64,000 bases of DNA, from assembly GCA_016716135.1 (NCBI GenBank), contig JADJWX010000016.1, positions 99,847-163,846 of the forward strand. The letters are read 5' to 3'. The position numbers were made by a program, and so were the translations under genes. Position 1 is the first letter of the stretch; every line of letters begins with the position of its first letter. Under the pieces are notes generated by a model that did not search any database, was not told where the DNA came from, and was given only the letters and a program-made list of their open reading frames with translations. Positions 17,109 to 27,500 of the stretch are shown here, piece by piece. This DNA comes from Lewinellaceae bacterium. Its GTDB lineage: Bacteria; Bacteroidota; Bacteroidia; Chitinophagales; Saprospiraceae.

Positions 17109-19387
17109 TTAAAACTGGATGGTCATACTCAGGCTAGGCAATATCGGGAGCTGATTTACCCGGGAAAACCGGACACGATCGAAGTAGAAAATATTTTCAC
17201 GGTCGTACACATTGGTGCAGGAAGCGGTGACTTCAACTTTTCCGTGTTTCGAAAAACTGAAGGTCCGTTTGAGCGAAATATCGAGGCGGTGGTAATATGG
17301 TAACCGGCCGCCATTGCGTTCATCGGCATAAATAATTCCCAGGTCGCCGTTCCCGCCCAGCACATCCGTCCCAATACCCTGGCCAAAACCAACATTGTTG
17401 TAAAATCCTTGCGTCTGCGTGAAGGGGAAACCCGAGCCAAAATTCCAGCGTGCACCAAACTCCCATTCCTTTTTTTGCCCAACTGGTAGGTACTCACCAG
17501 GTTAAGGTTGTGCCGGCGGTCGAATACGGGCGGATAAGTTTGGTCGCCGTCAAATCGGTTCACAAAGCCCAGGGAGTATGCCCCCCAAATGTAAAACCGC
17601 TTTGCTTCCAGTTTCAGCGAAAGATCCAAACCGTAGGCTTCACCGGTTTCTACAATATAGTTCGGGTCCTGCGGGACCAGTTTATTGCGGTTCAGGCCAA
17701 AGAGCTGGGTAAACTCTTTGTAGTATCCTTCAATATTTACTTCAAAATTATTGGTAATATCCACTTCAAAACCGGCAACGCCGTGCACGGCTTTTTGCAA
17801 CTGATGTTCAACGCGTTCGGTAGTGCCGGGCTTGTAAACTGTTTCTTCCGGCCCGGAAAGGAAGCCGACAAATAGGTTTACAATGTCGCGCTCATTTACC
17901 GTAGACAAGAGATTCTGCGAATACACTCCGCCGGCGGCTTTGAAGCGCAGGTAATCCGTAATGTTATATTTTAAACCAAGCCGTGGTTCCGCCGAAATAT
18001 TGCTGAGCGACTGATAGTATTGGAGCCGGAAGCCCGGTTCGATCACCAAAGGGCCAATTTTACGCTTCCAGCGCAGGTAGGCACTGATTTCAGTTGTATT
18101 TTCAAACTGTTCGATGATAAATCCGCGGAAGTTTTCAAAGGTAAACTCAGTGCGGAAGCCGGTAAGTTCCAGGCCGTATTTCAGTTCATTGTTCCGGTCG
18201 AAATTGGTAAAATTCAAAGCGCCATAAAAACCATTAATCCCGCTTTCGCGCGGCTTCCGGTCGGCTTCTTCGATCCGTGAATCATACCGGGTGTAAGTGA
18301 GCGTACCGCCGACAATGGTGTTCGAATTGGTCGGCACCAGGGTAAAATCAAAACCGCCACCGGCACTGTTCCAGGAAAATTCGGTAATCGGATATTTTAC
18401 CCCATCGTCATAACTGAAACCAAAAAAGTTGAGTTTGCTGCCATTTCCAGCCAGCAACGATAGTTTGCCGTATACATCCCGGTAGTTGAACGGAATGCCA
18501 ACGGAATCATTGACGTAATTATAAAACGTAGGGGCCGACTGGTCAATCAATGCCTGTTTCCCGGACAGAACAAACGACACGCTGGCGCCGCCGTCTTCCT
18601 TCAAGGGCACAATCGGGCCTTCCAGCATGGCTTTCGCCTGAAACGGGCTGGCAGAAACCAGGCCCGACAACCGGCGGCGGTTGCCTTCCCGGGTTTTTAC
18701 ATCCACAATTGCCGAGATGCGGCCGCCGTAGTCGGCATTAAAACCGCCGGTCAGCACATCCACATTCCGGATCAGTTCGGTCTCAAAAACTGAGAAAAAG
18801 CCAATACTGTGGAAGGGGTTGTAAATAGTCATACCGTCGAGCAAAATACGGTTTTGCACCGGCGAGCCCCCGCGAATGTACAGCTGCCCTCCCTGGTCGC
18901 CGGTGAAAATCACCCCCGGCAAAACGGTCAGATACTGTGCAATGTCGGCCTGGCCACCGGTAGACGGGAGGGCTCTGATCTGCTTGGGCGTCACGGTTAG
19001 CTTCGAAACCTGCACCTCCGAACGCGCCTGTTCTTTTCGCCCGCTGATAATCACCTCGTCGAGGTTTGTCCCGCTTTCTTCCAGGTAGATTGTCTCGTAT
19101 ACGATTTCGTTCGGTTTGATCTCAATCATTTCCGTAAAATCATTGTAGCCGAGGTAGGTAACTTTCAACTGGAACTTTCCAAGCGGTACGTTTGTGATTG
19201 AAAAGAAGCCATTTATGTCGGATGAAGTCCCCATGGAAGCGCCTTCAATCTGGATCGTTGCAAAGGCAATGGGTTGGGCAGATTCCTTGTCGTATACGTT
19301 GCCGCGCACGGTCCCTCTGTCCGTACGTTGCGCAATTAAACCAAGCGGAAAAAGAAGCAGAGCAATTACTAGAGCACAATTTTTCAT
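17109..19387 (-). CDS. TonB-dependent receptor, disrupted by a frameshift
   Basis: The frame starting at the ATG at 19387 encodes a signal peptide (LLLFPLGLIAQ), a carboxypeptidase-regulatory beta domain (GTVRGNVYDKESAQPIAFAT), a plug (about 110-240, QLYIRGGSPVQNRILLDGM) and most of an outer-membrane barrel. Near 17470-17476 a run of seven T on the plus strand breaks the frame. One added base gives LGKKKEWEFGARW, then FGSGFPFTQTQGF, and a normal C-terminus ending PSLSMTIQF at 17109. The repaired product is about 759 residues. Without repair the ribosome reads about 100 unrelated residues. Substrate is unknown; selD directly downstream does not prove a selenium link. The indel may be a sequencing error or a phase-variable tract. 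A good promoter lies upstream (19409-19436). Confidence 0.87.
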
Positions 19388-19408
19388 CAATATCACGTTT
19401 GAAGGGCG

Positions 19409-19436
19409 CAAAGATAGCCCGCCGGTTCAAAAACAA
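19409..19436 (-). promoter_or_regulatory. Promoter of the TonB receptor gene
   Basis: On the minus strand, TTG (19434-19436) and TATCTTTG (19409-19416) are separated by 17 bases, the Bacteroidota arrangement. The proposed ATG at 19387 lies 21 bases past the -7 box. This supports that start over the longer frame opening at 19411, which would place coding sequence inside the promoter. Confidence 0.65.
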
Positions 19437-19521
19437 CGACTACCTAAAAGATTGTACCGGACAAAGATCCTGCTTTTGATCAAAAAAGCACCGCAGCCGC
19501 ATTTCAGGCGAAACATTCAGG

Positions 19522-19549
19522 TTGCATTTTGAAAGTGGACCTACCTTTG
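19522..19549 (+). promoter_or_regulatory. Promoter of lhgO
   Basis: TTG (19522-19524), a 17-base spacer and TACCTTTG (19542-19549) give the same spacing as the divergent TonB receptor promoter about 100 bases away. The likely transcript start near 19556 leaves little leader for the TTG at 19566 and about 37 bases for the TTG at 19593. Confidence 0.65.
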
Positions 19550-19592
19550 GCCGCAGCTAAAGCAGTTGCTTAACCGGTTTAAAATCTATTCG

Positions 19593-20807
19593 TTGAAAAA
19601 ATACGATGTACTGATTATTGGCGCCGGCATCGCCGGACTGGCTACCGCGCGCCAACTCTTGCGACAACAACCTGGGATTAACCTCTTGGTTTTGGAAAAA
19701 GAAGCGGAGGTAGCGCTCCATCAAAGCAGCCGCAACAGCGGCGTCATCCACAGCGGCATCTATTACCGCCCGGGCAGTTTGCGCGCTCAAAACTGCCTGG
19801 AGGGCTATACCATGCTGCTCAATTTTTGCCAAGAAAATGCGCTGCCGTTCGACATCTGCGGAAAAATAATCGTGGCCACCGAACAATCCGAACGCCCCCA
19901 ACTCGAAAATATTTACCGGCGGGGTATCGCAAACGGACTCGAGGGCCTGCGTAAAATCGGGTCGGATGAAATCACTGCCATCGAACCGCATGTGCGTGCC
20001 GTGGAAGCGGTGTGGGTCCCCCAGGCTGGTATCACCAATTACGGCCTGGTGGCAAAAAAGTACGCCGAACACATCCGGCAAGCCGGCGGGGAAATCCGGA
20101 CTGGCGTTCATGTCGAAAAAATTGAGGTTTCCGGGAACGAGGTGGTTGTCGGCAGTTCCAATTGGGAAGGAATTTCCAGGCTGGTGATCACTTGCGCCGG
20201 ATTGTATTCCGACAAAATCGCCAAAGACAGCGGCGTGCATCCGGCGGTGCAAATCCTGCCCTTTCGGGGCGAATTTTACCAACTCAAACCCGAGCGTGAG
20301 CACCTGGTGCGCAACCTGATCTACCCGGTGCCCAACCCCAATTTCCCGTTTCTGGGCGTCCATTTTACCCGGATGATCGGCGGCGGCATCGAGGCGGGCC
20401 CCAACGCCGTGCTCGCTTTTCGCCGTGAAGGGTATTCCCGTTGGGATGTCCATTTTGGAGAACTCTTCGAAACCCTGCGGTTTCCGGGCTTCCGGCGTTT
20501 GGCCCGCAAACATTGGCAGTATGGCCTCGACGAAATGCGCCGCTCTTTTTCAAAAAAATATTTTGTACACGCCTTGCAACGCCTGATCCCCGACATTCGT
20601 CCGGACGATGTAACGCCGGCCCGGAGCGGCGTTCGCGCCATGGCCTGCACCCCGGAGGGGGAATTGCTGGACGATTTTTTGATCCTCGAAAAACCGCGCA
20701 TTATCAATGTATGCAACGCACCCAGCCCGGCTGCAACCGCCTCGCTGGCAATCGGCCAAACGGTGGCAGACCGTGCCTTGCAGCAACTAAAAACGTTGGT
20801 TAAATAA
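19593..20807 (+). CDS. lhgO: L-2-hydroxyglutarate oxidase/dehydrogenase
   Basis: LhgO is an FAD enzyme of the DAO fold that oxidises L-2-hydroxyglutarate to 2-oxoglutarate. The sequence opens with KKYDVLIIGAGIAGLATA, giving the FAD-binding glycines 10, 12 and 15. It continues with the family stretch HQSSRNSGVIHSGIYYRPGS (about residues 47-66) and the C-terminal GVRAMACTPEGELLDDFLI. I chose the TTG at 19593 because it places the FAD motif at the usual distance from the N-terminus and fits the promoter; an in-frame TTG at 19566 would add nine residues, and there is no ATG. At 404 residues it matches the family. It is followed after 8 bases by the polysaccharide deacetylase gene. Confidence 0.9.
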   Translation: MKKYDVLIIGAGIAGLATARQLLRQQPGINLLVLEKEAEVALHQSSRNSGVIHSGIYYRPGSLRAQNCLEGYTMLLNFCQENALPFDICGKIIVATEQSERPQLENIYRRGIANGLEGLRKIGSDEITAIEPHVRAVEAVWVPQAGITNYGLVAKKYAEHIRQAGGEIRTGVHVEKIEVSGNEVVVGSSNWEGISRLVITCAGLYSDKIAKDSGVHPAVQILPFRGEFYQLKPEREHLVRNLIYPVPNPNFPFLGVHFTRMIGGGIEAGPNAVLAFRREGYSRWDVHFGELFETLRFPGFRRLARKHWQYGLDEMRRSFSKKYFVHALQRLIPDIRPDDVTPARSGVRAMACTPEGELLDDFLILEKPRIINVCNAPSPAATASLAIGQTVADRALQQLKTLVK

Positions 20808-20815
20808 AAATAATC

Positions 20816-22148
20816 ATGCTCCGGATTTACTCGGCACCCACGTTTAAAGCAGAAAAGCAATACACGCTTTCCGTGCTTCTGGACGAGTTGTTGGGTGTGC
20901 CGTTCACACTTGAATTCAAGGCCGGGCAGGAACATTTCCGGTTCGACCTGCCCAATGGAAGCCATGTTGTGGTGGAAGATCATTTTTTCAACAAGCACCT
21001 GGAAAACAACTATTTAAACACAGCCAACATACCCAAAAACGCAACCACACTCCCCCACCCTTTTGAACCCGGCGCACCAATAACAGGCCTGTACGGCAAC
21101 CCACATTTTGAGCAATCGGATCGCGCTATCCGGTGTGGCATAGACCTGGTTGCCGGCGCCTTTTTTATGTTGAGCCGTTGGGAAGAATACGCGCATTCCG
21201 GGCGGGACCAATTTGGCCGTTTCCCGGCCAAATACTCCCTGGCTCACCGGACCGGTTTTCTCGACCGCCCGATCGTCAACGAATACGCCGGCTTTATCTG
21301 GGAAATATTGCTCCGGCTGGGTTGGCAACAGCCCCGCCGGGTTCATACCTACCGGATGCATCTTTCCCACGATGTGGACCACCCGCGACTTTGGTGGTCG
21401 CCGGTACAGCGCATGCGCACATTGGCAGGTAGTTTGGCCCAGGCACGGGGGAGCACGTGCAGCTGCTTGGTGGCTGCGCAATCAAATTTTCGCTGCCAAC
21501 GATCCCTACGATGTGTTTGACACATTGATGGATATTGCTGAAAAAAACAGCCGCATTGCACACTTCAATTTTTTGGGCGCCCGCCCGAAAACAGCCGATA
21601 GTTTTTATTCGCTGGACCACGCATTTATCCGCAATTTGCTCCAAAAAATAGCAGACCGCGGCCATGTCATCGGTTTTCACCCCTCGCGCGAAGCGCACGC
21701 CGATGCCGCAAAATTTGCCTCGGAACTGGAATCGCTGCGGCGGATTGCGCCACAGGAAATTACCAGCGGCCGGCAGCATTTCCTTTGCTTTTCTGCCCCG
21801 GAAACCTGGCGGCGCTGGGCAAAGGCAGGCATGCACTGGGACAGCACCCTGGGGTACCCGGAAGCAGCAGGATTTCGCTGCGGGATTTGTACTGCGTTTC
21901 CGGTGTTTGATTTCCTGGATCGCAAAGTGCTGCCCCTCCGGGAAAAACCGCTTATCGCCATGGACGTAACCCTGGCGCAATACCTCAAACTTACTCCACA
22001 GCAAGCTTTCGAACTACTCTCCCGGCTCAATAACCAGGTAAAAAAACACCGGGGCGAATTCGTTTTGTTGTGGCACAACTCTTCCTGGAACACGTACTTT
22101 TGGTCCCCCTGGCAGGCTGTTTATCGCGATTTTATCGCACAATCGTAG
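20816..22148 (+). CDS. Polysaccharide deacetylase-family protein, disrupted by a frameshift
   Basis: Two overlapping frames make one protein of about 443 residues. The first encodes an N-terminal DUF7033-like part and the metal-binding motif HLSHDVDHPRLWW. The second, entered near 21447-21451, continues ARAAAWWLRNQIF, then IADRGHVIGFHPSREAH (second metal/His motif) and VLLWHNSSWN at the end. Removing one G from the GGGGG at 21447-21451 joins them. NodB-type enzymes remove N-acetyl groups from glycans; the SHDVD aspartates and the later histidines are present. Its neighbours (a Wzi-like barrel and UpxY) suggest action on a surface polysaccharide. It may be intact in the cell, since the lesion is a one-base change in a homopolymer. 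Confidence 0.82.
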
Positions 22149-22174
22149 TCTTCCCGGAACAACTTTTTTGAATC

Positions 22175-23887
22175 ATGCGCGCACTGTGGAAACTTCTGAT
22201 CGTCTTGCCGGCAACAGGATGGTTTTGGCTGCCGGCACTGCCCGGACAATCCGCAACCATGCCCCTGGAAGCACCGGCGCAACACATTCTGGATCGGTTG
22301 AAAATCAGCACGGACCTGGCCCACGGGCTGCATCCGGAGCTCCGGCCGTTCACCCGGCGCGATGCGGTTCAAATTGCCCTGGCGGCCGACAGTTTAGCCC
22401 AACAGTTGTCCCCATTGACCCAAAATGACCTGCACTATCTGCTCGACGACAACAACGAATGGCTCGCCGCCGCCGACAGCCTGAAGGTGCGCAAAACGAA
22501 AAAGCCGTTATTCGGAGTTTTTTACCGCACGCCGGCCAACCTGTTTGAGGTCAATACACCTGATTTTCATCTCCGGGTTAACCCCATGCTGCAAGTTGCG
22601 CTCGGGCCGGAACAGGATCACGCCAGCCTGGTGTTTCTCAACCAACGCGGGCTGGAAGTGCGGGGCGACCTGGACGGCAGGGTTTATTTTTACACCAATA
22701 TCCTGGAAACACAGGCGCGATTTCCAAATTATGTGAACCAATGGATTGAAAGCTACCAGTCTGTCCCGGGCGCCGGTTTTTATAAAAAATACAACAGCAC
22801 AACTTTTCAGGTCCGCAACGGCTACGATTTCAACCTGGCCAACGCCTACATCGGCGCCCGGGTCACCAAACACATCGATGTACAGCTTGGGCATGGCCAA
22901 CACCACATCGGGAATGGGTACCGGTCGCTGTGGCTTTCCAATGTGGGCAATTACACCTATTTCCTGAAATTCAACACGCGGGTGTGGCGCCTGCACTACC
23001 AGAATCTATTCCTGGAGCTCAGTCCGATCTCCACGGCAGTGCCCCGGCCACCGAACACCCTGCTGCCTAAAAAATACGTTGCCGCGCATTATCTCAACTT
23101 TCAGGCTTCGCCGAACCTGGCATTCGGGTTTTTTGAAGCCACGGTTTTCAACCGAAGCCGCCAGTTTGAATTGCAATACCTCAACCCGGTCATTCTGTAC
23201 CGGAGCGTGGAAGGCATGATTGGCAGTCCGGATAATGTACTGCTCGGCTTCGACGGCCGCTGGAATTTTTTGCGCCGTTTTCAGCTCTACGGGCAGCTCC
23301 TGATCGATGAATTTTTACTTTCTGCCGTATACAAACCGGAAGAAAAAGGCTGGTGGGGAAACAAGTTTGGCTGGCAGGCCGGAATCAAGTATATCAATGC
23401 ATTTGGCCTGGACCATCTTGACCTTCAGCTGGAATACAATACCGTGCGGCCTTACACCTATTCCAGTTTTGATTCTTTGAACAGTTACACGCACTACAAC
23501 CAGCCGCTGGCACATCCGCTTTGGGCCAACTTCAAGGAAATTGTCGGGATTGCGCGCTACCAACCGCATCCGCACTGGTACTTCACGGCACGTTTTTTAC
23601 ATGCGCGTACCGGAGAAAATCCGGAATCTGAAAACCTGGGGGCTAATCCGCTGTTGGGAAATAGCAGCCGGGTAAATGACTATGGCAACATTACCGGCCA
23701 GGGTATCCGGACAACGATCAACTTATTTGCGCTGGAGGCCCGTTGGCAACTCTGGCACAATCTGTACCTCGAAACTTGCTTCCTGCTGCGGCAAAAAAAC
23801 AGCGCCGATACCAGCAGAGACCTGGATACACGTTATTTAACCCTGGGTATTCGTTGGAATGTCTGGAACCGCAACCGGGATTTTTAA
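22175..23887 (+). CDS. Wzi-like capsule assembly outer-membrane protein
   Basis: The 570-residue product has a signal peptide (ending near LPGQS, about residue 26) and then repeated amphipathic strands rich in aromatic residues, consistent with an outer-membrane beta-barrel. Stretches such as VQLGHGQHHIGNGYRSLWLSN, QFELQYLNPVILYRS and LLGFDGRWNF are typical of the Wzi/capsule-assembly family, in which E. coli Wzi helps attach group 1 capsule to the surface. The protein is longer than E. coli Wzi, as usual in Bacteroidota. It starts 26 bases after the deacetylase gene and ends 6 bases before the UpxY-type gene, so these three probably form one unit. Confidence 0.78.
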   Translation: MRALWKLLIVLPATGWFWLPALPGQSATMPLEAPAQHILDRLKISTDLAHGLHPELRPFTRRDAVQIALAADSLAQQLSPLTQNDLHYLLDDNNEWLAAADSLKVRKTKKPLFGVFYRTPANLFEVNTPDFHLRVNPMLQVALGPEQDHASLVFLNQRGLEVRGDLDGRVYFYTNILETQARFPNYVNQWIESYQSVPGAGFYKKYNSTTFQVRNGYDFNLANAYIGARVTKHIDVQLGHGQHHIGNGYRSLWLSNVGNYTYFLKFNTRVWRLHYQNLFLELSPISTAVPRPPNTLLPKKYVAAHYLNFQASPNLAFGFFEATVFNRSRQFELQYLNPVILYRSVEGMIGSPDNVLLGFDGRWNFLRRFQLYGQLLIDEFLLSAVYKPEEKGWWGNKFGWQAGIKYINAFGLDHLDLQLEYNTVRPYTYSSFDSLNSYTHYNQPLAHPLWANFKEIVGIARYQPHPHWYFTARFLHARTGENPESENLGANPLLGNSSRVNDYGNITGQGIRTTINLFALEARWQLWHNLYLETCFLLRQKNSADTSRDLDTRYLTLGIRWNVWNRNRDF

Positions 23888-23893
23888 AAAAAT

Positions 23894-24433
23894 ATGAGCC
23901 ACATCAACCAATTGCATGAAACCGAACCGCGTTGGTTTGCCGTTTTAACGCGCGCCAAATGCGAAAAACTGGTGCAACGGCAATTGCGTAAAAAAAATAT
24001 TCACGCCTATGTGCCGCTGCAGCGCCTGCTGCGACGGTACCAGCGCAGTACACGGCTGACCGAAAAGCCGCTGATCAACTGCTATGTTTTCGTTCAAATC
24101 ACCAAACCGGACTACCTGCCTGTTTTGGAGACGGAAAACGTGGCCGGATTTGTTCGTTTTAACAAGGACCTGATCGCCATTCCGGCGGCGGAAATCGACC
24201 TGTTGCGGCGCGTTACCCTGGAGGATGGCCTGGAGTTGGAAGTCGCACCGGGCAATTTTTCCGCAGGCGACCTGATCGAAATAAGTGCCGGTAACCTTGC
24301 CGGCTTGCGTGGGCGAATCGTCAAAAAAGAAAACAGGCAGTTTCAGGTCGAACTCGAACGGCTTGGCTATCAATTGCGCATTACGGTCGACGCTGCTTTT
24401 TTACAAAAGACCGGATTGGTATACACCGGGTAA
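23894..24433 (+). CDS. UpxY-type transcription antiterminator (NusG paralogue)
   Basis: The 179-residue protein has a NusG N-terminal domain (about 12-105), WFAVLTRAKCEKLVQRQL followed by the palm strand INCYVFVQI, and a C-terminal KOW motif from about residue 125 (FSAGDLIEISAGNLAGLRGR). UpxY proteins in Bacteroides bind elongating RNA polymerase at the 5' leader of their own capsule operon and prevent early termination. Here it lies 6 bases after the Wzi-like gene, while the main polysaccharide block begins 4.3 kb downstream, beyond metH. That separation is unusual, because upxY normally heads its operon. Control of the downstream locus is inference. Confidence 0.85.
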   Translation: MSHINQLHETEPRWFAVLTRAKCEKLVQRQLRKKNIHAYVPLQRLLRRYQRSTRLTEKPLINCYVFVQITKPDYLPVLETENVAGFVRFNKDLIAIPAAEIDLLRRVTLEDGLELEVAPGNFSAGDLIEISAGNLAGLRGRIVKKENRQFQVELERLGYQLRITVDAAFLQKTGLVYTG

Positions 24434-24504
24434 ATTCAAACAACCGCACGTTATACAATTTTTAAAAAGCAAATCCGGGTACACAATTGCCGGGCACAGA
24501 ATTT

Positions 24505-24512
24505 TACCTTTG
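24505..24512 (+). promoter_or_regulatory. Candidate -7 box for metH
   Basis: TACCTTTG matches TAnnTTTG and ends 21 bases before the proposed GTG start at 24534. The nearest upstream TTG is 15 bases away (24487-24489), shorter than the ideal spacing. I see no cobalamin or SAM riboswitch fold in the 100-base gap. Confidence 0.45.
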
Positions 24513-24533
24513 CCACTTCAATCAACAGGGACC

Positions 24534-27500
24534 GTGACGCAAGCAAATTTTACCGCACTTAACCAGGCCATGCAGCGCCGCATCCTGATCATCGATGGCG
24601 CCATGGGTACGATGATCCAGCAATACAAACTCGGCGAGGCCGATTTTCGGGGCGAACAATTCAAAAATCATCCCAGCGACCTGCAAGGCAATAATGACCT
24701 GCTCTCGCTCACCCGGCCTGATGTGATTGAAGCAATTCACCGGGCCTACCTGGAGGCCGGCGCCGATATTATCGAAACCAATACCTTCAACGCAACCAGC
24801 ATTTCGCAGGCCGATTACGACCTGTCGGGCCTGGCTTATGACATCAATCGGGCAGCAGCCGGTATTGCCCGGAAAGTAGCGGATGAATTCAGCCAGGCGA
24901 ATCCGGATCAACCCCGCTTCGTGGCCGGCGCCCTGGGGCCGCTGAACAAAACGCTGTCGCTGTCGCCCGATGTAAACAATCCCGGTTACCGCGCCCTGCA
25001 CTTCGACGAGGCTGTTGAAGCCTACGCCGAACAAACCCGCGGGCTACTCGATGGCGGTGCGCATCTCCTGCTGGTCGAAACCATTTTCGATACCCTGAAT
25101 GCCAAGGCGGCGCTGTACGCCATCGATACTGTTTTTGAAGAAAAAAACATCCGGGTGCCGCTGCTGATCTCCGGCACGATCACCGATGCTTCCGGGCGCA
25201 CGTTGAGCGGCCAAACCGTGGAAGCGTTCTGGATTTCGGTGAAACACGCCCGGCCTTTTGCCGTAGGGCTGAACTGCGCGCTCGGCGCCAAAGAAATGCG
25301 GCCGCACCTGGAGGCACTCGCGGCAATTGCAGACTGCTATACCAGCGCATATCCGAATGCCGGGCTGCCCAATGAGTTTGGCGAGTACGACCAAACACCG
25401 CACGAAATGTGCGATTTTATCGAAGATTTTTCCCGCTCGGGTCTGGTAAATATTGTCGGGGGCTGCTGCGGTACCACCCCGGAACATATCCGGCACATTG
25501 CCAAACACGTGGAGGGGATTGCGCCCCGGCAGCCCAACGCACACCCGGCTATCGGCGGCGCCGAAGGCTTTACGGCACTTGCCGGGCTGGAACCGCTGAT
25601 TATTCGCCCGGAAACAAATTTTGTCAATATTGGCGAGCGCACCAACGTCACCGGCTCCCGCGCGTTTTCCAAATTGATTAAAACCGGGCAACTGCCGGAA
25701 GCGCTCAGCGTAGCCCGCCAACAGGTGGAAAACGGCGCCCAGGTCATCGACGTGAACATGGACGAGGGCCTGCTTGATTCCAAAATGGCCATGATCGAAT
25801 TTTTAAACCTGATCGCAGCCGAGCCGGATATTGCCCGGGTGCCGGTCATGGTGGATTCTTCCAAATTTGACGTCATCGAAGCCGGCCTGAAATGCCTCCA
25901 GGGCAAAAGCATTGTCAACTCGATTTCGTTGAAAGAGGGCGAAGCAGAATTTATCCGGCAAGCCAAAATTTGCCGGCGGCACGGCGCAGCGGTCGTGGTC
26001 ATGGCGTTCGACGAACAAGGGCAAGCCGATAGCGTTGAGCGGAAGGTGGAAATTTGCCAACGGGCCTATAAAATATTGACGGAGCGGCTCGGTTTTGATC
26101 CCAGCGACATCATTTTCGATCCCAATATTTTCGCGGTAGCGACCGGCATCGACGAGCACAACAACTACGCCATCAACTTCATCGAAGCCACCCGGATCAT
26201 CAAACAAACCTGCCCCGGTTCCCGGGTGAGCGGCGGCGTGAGCAACTTGTCGTTTTCGTTTCGCGGCAACGACCGGGTGCGCGAAGCCATGCATGCCGCT
26301 TTTCTTTACCACGCTATCCAGGCAGGCATGGACATGGGCATTGTGAACGCCGGCCTGATCGAGGTGTACGAAGAAATCCCCAAGGATCTCCTGAAAATCA
26401 TCGAAGATGTCCTTTTCAACCGGCACCCCGGCGCAACGGAAGCGCTGGTTCGTTTTGCCGAATCGATCAAGGACAGCGCGGGCGGGCGGGCCGTTGAAAA
26501 AGATCTCGCCTGGCGGGAAGCGCCGGTGGAAGCCCGGATTACGCATGCCCTGGTCAAGGGCATTACCGACTTTATCGAGGAAGACACCGAGGAAGCCCGC
26601 CGGAAATACCCCAGCCCCCTGGTGGTTATTGAAGGCCCGCTCATGGACGGCATGAATGTGGTGGGCGATTTGTTTGGCGCCGGAAAAATGTTTTTACCGC
26701 AGGTGGTAAAAAGTGCCCGCGTGATGAAAAAAGCCGTGGCCTACCTGACGCCATTTATTGAAAAAGAAAAAGAAAGTACGGGCGTGCAACATCGGGGTCG
26801 CATCCTGCTGGCAACGGTCAAAGGCGATGTGCACGATATCGGGAAAAATATTGTCGGGGTAGTGCTCGGCTGCAACAATTACGAAGTGATCGATCTGGGG
26901 GTCATGGTACCCGCCGACAAAATCCTGCAAAGCGCCCGGGAGCACCAGGTAGATATTATTGGTCTGTCCGGGCTGATCACGCCGTCGCTCGATGAAATGG
27001 TGAATATGGCTCGCGAAATGCAGCGCCAGGGATTTTCGATCCCCCTGCTCATTGGCGGCGCCACTACTTCCAAAACCCATACTGCCGTGAAAGTTGAACC
27101 GCAGTACGGCGCGGCGCCGGTCGTTCACGTGCTCGATGCGAGCCGAAGCGTAGCCGTTGCGAGTTCATTGCTCACGCAAAACCAGCAGGAGAAACAAACC
27201 TTTGCAACAAATATCAAAGCCGAGTACGAGCAAATCCGGCAGGCGCGGGCCAACCGCCAGTCGGCCAAGCAGTTTCGCAGCCTTTCGGAAGCCCGGGCAA
27301 ACAAATGGCAGACCGACTGGGCGAGCTTCACCCCCGTTAAACCAACATTCCTCGGCGTAAAAACCTTTGAATCGTACCCCTTGGAAGAACTGGTGGCTTA
27401 CATCGACTGGACGCCCTTCTTCCAAAGTTGGCAATTGGCCGGAAAATACCCGGCTATCCTGGAAGACCCCGTGGTTGGGCATGAAGCACAAAAGTTGTTC

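Noticed and set aside
17109..17363. An 84-codon frame as a separate gene upstream of selD
   Set aside because: Its sequence is the normal C-terminal end of the TonB receptor, separated only by a frameshift at 17470-17476.
19557..20513. A 318-codon minus-strand frame opposite lhgO
   Set aside because: It is antisense to a clear FAD oxidase with intact motifs; long antisense frames are expected at this base composition.
24434..24533. A cobalamin or SAM riboswitch before metH
   Set aside because: The 100-base gap is too short and lacks recognisable conserved boxes.
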